A stretch of DNA of 9,589 nucleotides. Source: Planctomycetaceae bacterium. GTDB taxonomy: Bacteria; Planctomycetota; Planctomycetia; Pirellulales; UBA1268. The translations under genes and the position numbers were made by a program. How positions within the stretch are numbered: the first letter of the stretch is position 1; the number at the start of each line of letters is the position of its first letter. Below the pieces are notes generated by a model. That model was given only the letters and a program-made list of their open reading frames with translations, had not been told where the DNA came from and made no database searches. The stretch spans positions 1-9,589 of the forward strand of contig SIAG01000140.1 of assembly GCA_009691925.1 (NCBI GenBank), in the 5' to 3' direction. Below are positions 8,001 through 9,589 of the stretch, piece by piece.

Positions 8001-8139
8001 CGGGCAGGTCCTCTCTCTCCTCCTCACGCTCCTGCTGACGCCGGTGGCCTACTCGCTGTGGGACGACCTGACCGTGGTCTTCCTGCGGATGACCGGCCGC
8101 ACCGAGGCGGCGTCACCGGCCGCGGCAGGGCAGCCGTGA
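4997..8139 (+). CDS. RND-family efflux pump, inner-membrane transporter (AcrB/HAE1-like), interrupted by a frameshift
   Basis: This is the proton-driven pump of the tripartite system; joined across the break it is about 1047 residues, the normal length. The ATG at 4997 overlaps the adaptor stop as ATGA. It opens with the typical MTIWDVCIRRPVFTAML and a first membrane helix (about 13-31), then GVDLFPNVDLP and the porter domain. Membrane helix 4 carries the proton-relay pair Asp409-Asp410 in GIVVDDAVVVHEN, and helix 10 carries Lys934 in GIVKKNGIL, matching D407/D408/K940 of AcrB. In the first frame, sense ends at VMLVAG near 7929 and the frame then reads Arg/Trp/Gly-rich nonsense to a stop ending at 7993. 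The expected continuation MVPMAMGEGPGAASRAG plus the last helix (VILGGQVLSLLLTLLLTPVAYS) is in the -1 frame from 7930 to 8139. One missing G explains this. If real, the last one to two helices are lost and the pump is probably dead; a sequencing error is at least as likely. HAE1-type is favoured over heavy-metal (CusA) type; the substrate is unknown. Confidence 0.93.
7922..7932 (+). other. Single-base frameshift point in the RND pump gene
   Basis: The string GTGGCGGGATG reads V-A-G then W in the upstream frame. Family sequence (VAG followed by MVPMA) requires one more G, that is, a GGGG run. The change sits in a short G run in very GC-rich sequence, which is typical of indel errors. No classic slippery heptamer is present. 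Confidence 0.88.
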
Positions 8140-8156
8140 CGGGGTTGGCACGGCGA

Positions 8157-9131
8157 TCAGGCGATCGAGGCCCGCTGCGGAGATGGGACCAAAATCGGGG
8201 CAGTTTCGGTGACCGTTCGGAAAGCGACAAGGGCTTGCTGCAGTCCTTGGCAACGCCACCGGTCCAGCCAGGTGCGGTAGTGCTCACGGCCCGTCCGCAT
8301 CGTTGCTTCATGCTCCGCCGCTTGGCGCTCAATGAGTGCTCGGTAGCGCTCGGCCGCCCCCGGGAGGCACTCGGTGAGGCCGGTGTGGATCTCCTCGAGA
8401 AGTTGCAACGCGTTGAAACTGTCGTTGACGGCCCCGAGCGTCTCTTGCAGCGCAGCGAGCGCTGGTTCGATGTCTTCTGACACCAGCCCGCCGAAACACG
8501 GCTGGACGAGCTCGAGGGCATACCGCAACCGCTTCCCCGCGATCCGCACCTCATGGAGGTGGGCCCAGTCGCCCTCTCCCCTGCCGCAGAGGTCTTGAAA
8601 GTCTGCGAGCATCTTGGAAATGACCGGTTGGACGACTGTTCCGAACGTGGCTCGCTCCGGCCCGTGAACCGCCACCATCGTCGTGGCCATGAGGCGGTCA
8701 AAGCCGAACGGAAAGTCGCTGGTCGCTTTTTCGAGCCTTTTTTGTGCCGGCACCCGGCGAGCCAGGGCATACCCTGTCAGCATGTCGATCGCCGGCTCGT
8801 CCGACTTCGACTCGCCGTCGAGGCGCTGGCCCAATTGGGAAAGCACGACATCCCAATCACGGGCGGTGCCCACCGTGCGGCGCAGCGCGCGGAGATGATC
8901 GCGCAGTTGCCGATAAACCTTCTTCGGCAGGCAGGTGGCGAAGAGATCGGCGGCGGCAGCGGCTCTTCGGGTCGCGACTCGGAGGGCATGGATATGGCGG
9001 CGCCGGTTGCGGGCGTCTGCCAGGGTGTCGCCGATCCTGTCGCGTACCGCCTCCAGCCGTACCGCGAGAACCCGTCTGGCCGCATCCGCCACCGGCGTGT
9101 TCTCTTCGACGTCCGCAATTCGCTTGGTCAT
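8157..9131 (-). CDS. CHAD-domain protein (polyphosphate-binding family)
   Basis: 324 residues from the ATG at 9131, which has GAGGAG 7 nt upstream. An alternative ATG at 9170 adds 13 residues and overlaps the Nudix stop as ATGA. CHAD (conserved histidine alpha-helical domain) proteins are helical bundles with basic surfaces that bind inorganic polyphosphate. Here the two repeats are recognisable: HIHALRVATRRAAAAADLF (46-64) with ARDWDV (90-95), and LHEVRIAGKRLRYALEL (192-208) with LGAVNDSFNA (about 232-241). These show the expected His, Arg and Lys pattern. The rest is charged and helical, and there is no signal peptide, no membrane segment and no fused CYTH or other catalytic domain. It therefore looks cytoplasmic and non-enzymatic. 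Its partner is the Nudix gene directly upstream (35-bp gap, or a 4-bp overlap with the long start), so the two are probably cotranscribed. It ends 17 bp from the convergent pump gene. Polyphosphate binding is inferred from the family. Confidence 0.9.
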   Translation of the reverse strand: MTKRIADVEENTPVADAARRVLAVRLEAVRDRIGDTLADARNRRRHIHALRVATRRAAAAADLFATCLPKKVYRQLRDHLRALRRTVGTARDWDVVLSQLGQRLDGESKSDEPAIDMLTGYALARRVPAQKRLEKATSDFPFGFDRLMATTMVAVHGPERATFGTVVQPVISKMLADFQDLCGRGEGDWAHLHEVRIAGKRLRYALELVQPCFGGLVSEDIEPALAALQETLGAVNDSFNALQLLEEIHTGLTECLPGAAERYRALIERQAAEHEATMRTGREHYRTWLDRWRCQGLQQALVAFRTVTETAPILVPSPQRASIA

Positions 9132-9138
9132 CCTGTTT

Positions 9139-9144
9139 CTCCTC
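9139..9144 (-). promoter_or_regulatory. Ribosome binding site favouring the CHAD start at 9131
   Basis: GAGGAG on the minus strand, 7 nt before the ATG at 9131. The competing ATG at 9170 has only a weak AAGGCGG-like site, but does overlap the upstream stop codon. Confidence 0.6.
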
Positions 9145-9166
9145 GAGCCGCGCTGCCTGGTGATTG

Positions 9167-9574
9167 TCATGCCGCCTTGGATATCCCCGCTGCACCGAGG
9201 ACGAGCTCACGGAGCGATGCATGGGAAATCCGTTCGGCGGCCTTGTGGGGGCGAAGCCACTCCCGCTGCCGCCGCCGGCGCTCGGGCCAATCACGCTTCA
9301 CGGTGCTGACGTGCATCCGGAAGACCACGACCTCATGCCGGACACCCATTTTCGTGAACTCATAGTGCCCGAGCGGGCGGCTTGTCACGCGGCCGATGAT
9401 TCCCGCTTCTTCCCAAGCCTCTCGCGCGGCGGTTTCACGGAGATCGCATCCGCGTTGGAGATTGCCCTTCGGCACCAGCCACCGCTTGCCGCTGCTGGAG
9501 GTGATCAAGCAAACCTTTCCGCTCCTGATCGCCACGACGGCTGCTTGGGAAACGCATTTGTTCTTGGAACCCAC
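9167..9574 (-). CDS. Nudix hydrolase, DIPP-like (diphosphoinositol/dinucleotide polyphosphate or polyphosphate phosphohydrolase type)
   Basis: 135 residues, GTG start at 9574 set by AAGGAGG with a 6-nt spacer. Nudix enzymes use a Mg-binding box to split a nucleoside or other phosphate linked to X. The N-terminus QAAVVAIRSGKVCLITSSSG (10-29) followed by KRWLVPKG (30-37) is the pattern of the DIPP-like branch, whose known members hydrolyse diphosphoinositol phosphates, Ap5A/Ap6A and, in eukaryotes, polyphosphate. The Nudix box spans Gly37-Ile59, with REAWEEAGI (51-59) intact including Glu52, Glu55 and Glu56. The first Glu of the consensus (G-x5-E) is replaced by Cys43. The metal-binding REUxEE core is kept, so activity is still expected. 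LGHYEFTKMG (68-77) also fits this branch. No signal peptide, so cytoplasmic. It precedes the CHAD gene on the same strand, which argues for a polyphosphate-type substrate, though a dinucleotide polyphosphate is equally possible. Only 15 bp lie upstream in the window, so an upstream operon partner cannot be excluded. Confidence 0.9.
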   Translation of the reverse strand: MGSKNKCVSQAAVVAIRSGKVCLITSSSGKRWLVPKGNLQRGCDLRETAAREAWEEAGIIGRVTSRPLGHYEFTKMGVRHEVVVFRMHVSTVKRDWPERRRRQREWLRPHKAAERISHASLRELVLGAAGISKAA

Positions 9575-9580
9575 GGTGCT

Positions 9581-9587
9581 CCTCCTT
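9581..9587 (-). promoter_or_regulatory. Strong Shine-Dalgarno for the Nudix GTG start
   Basis: AAGGAGG on the minus strand with a 6-nt spacer to GTG at 9574. It is the best ribosome binding site in the window and fixes the non-ATG start. Confidence 0.8.
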
Positions 9588-9589
9588 GG

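Noticed and set aside
8737..8743. A-AAA-AAG-like slippery string within the CHAD gene (minus strand)
   Set aside because: It is not in the codon phase needed for -1 slippage (codons are CAA AAA AGG), and the CHAD frame continues with family motifs on both sides.
8553..9365. Plus-strand open frame opposite the CHAD and Nudix genes
   Set aside because: It overlaps two well-supported minus-strand genes and its product has no recognisable features.

Overview
This window is GC-rich DNA, roughly two thirds G+C by eye, with tightly packed genes and GTG or probable TTG starts alongside ATG. Two secreted hydrolase types (an SGNH hydrolase and a single-domain neutral-ceramidase-like protein) sit beside a DNA glycosylase, an RND efflux pair and a CHAD/Nudix pair. 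This mix and the codon use would suit a planctomycete (Pirellulales-like). That placement is inference from gene content; there is no marker gene such as rRNA.

Layout. Positions 1-3277 hold four genes on the minus strand. In transcription order they are a ceramidase-like exported hydrolase (1778-3277), a 131-aa protein of unknown function (1239-1634), an AlkA-type DNA glycosylase (602-1222) and an exported SGNH hydrolase cut by the left edge (1-538). The unknown gene and the glycosylase are 16 bp apart and probably cotranscribed. The 143-bp gap before the unknown gene leaves open whether the ceramidase-like gene shares that transcript. A divergent intergenic region of about 260 bp follows (3278-3536). 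On the plus strand come a periplasmic adaptor (about 3537-5000) and an RND (HAE1-type) inner-membrane pump (4997-8139), overlapping by the four bases ATGA. No outer-membrane TolC-like gene is present. The pump frame is broken once near 7928: a single missing base, in effect a -1 shift, separates the last ~69 residues, which continue the family sequence perfectly in the next frame.

At 8157-9574 a second minus-strand unit converges on the pump gene with a gap of only 17 bp. It encodes a DIPP-like Nudix hydrolase (9167-9574, GTG start with a strong Shine-Dalgarno) followed by a CHAD-domain protein (8157-9131). CHAD domains bind inorganic polyphosphate and some DIPP-type Nudix enzymes cleave polyphosphate or diphosphoinositol phosphates, so this pair looks like a small polyphosphate-handling module. 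This is the most interesting functional hypothesis here.

I saw no RNA genes, mobile elements, CRISPR arrays or convincing terminators. No gene-free stretch exceeds 300 bp. I did not find strong evidence for a wholly new biological system. The observations worth checking are the frameshift, the CHAD/Nudix pair, the altered Nudix box, the adaptor's insertion, the unknown 131-aa protein, and in-phase 9-bp tandem repeats in two neighbouring gene starts.
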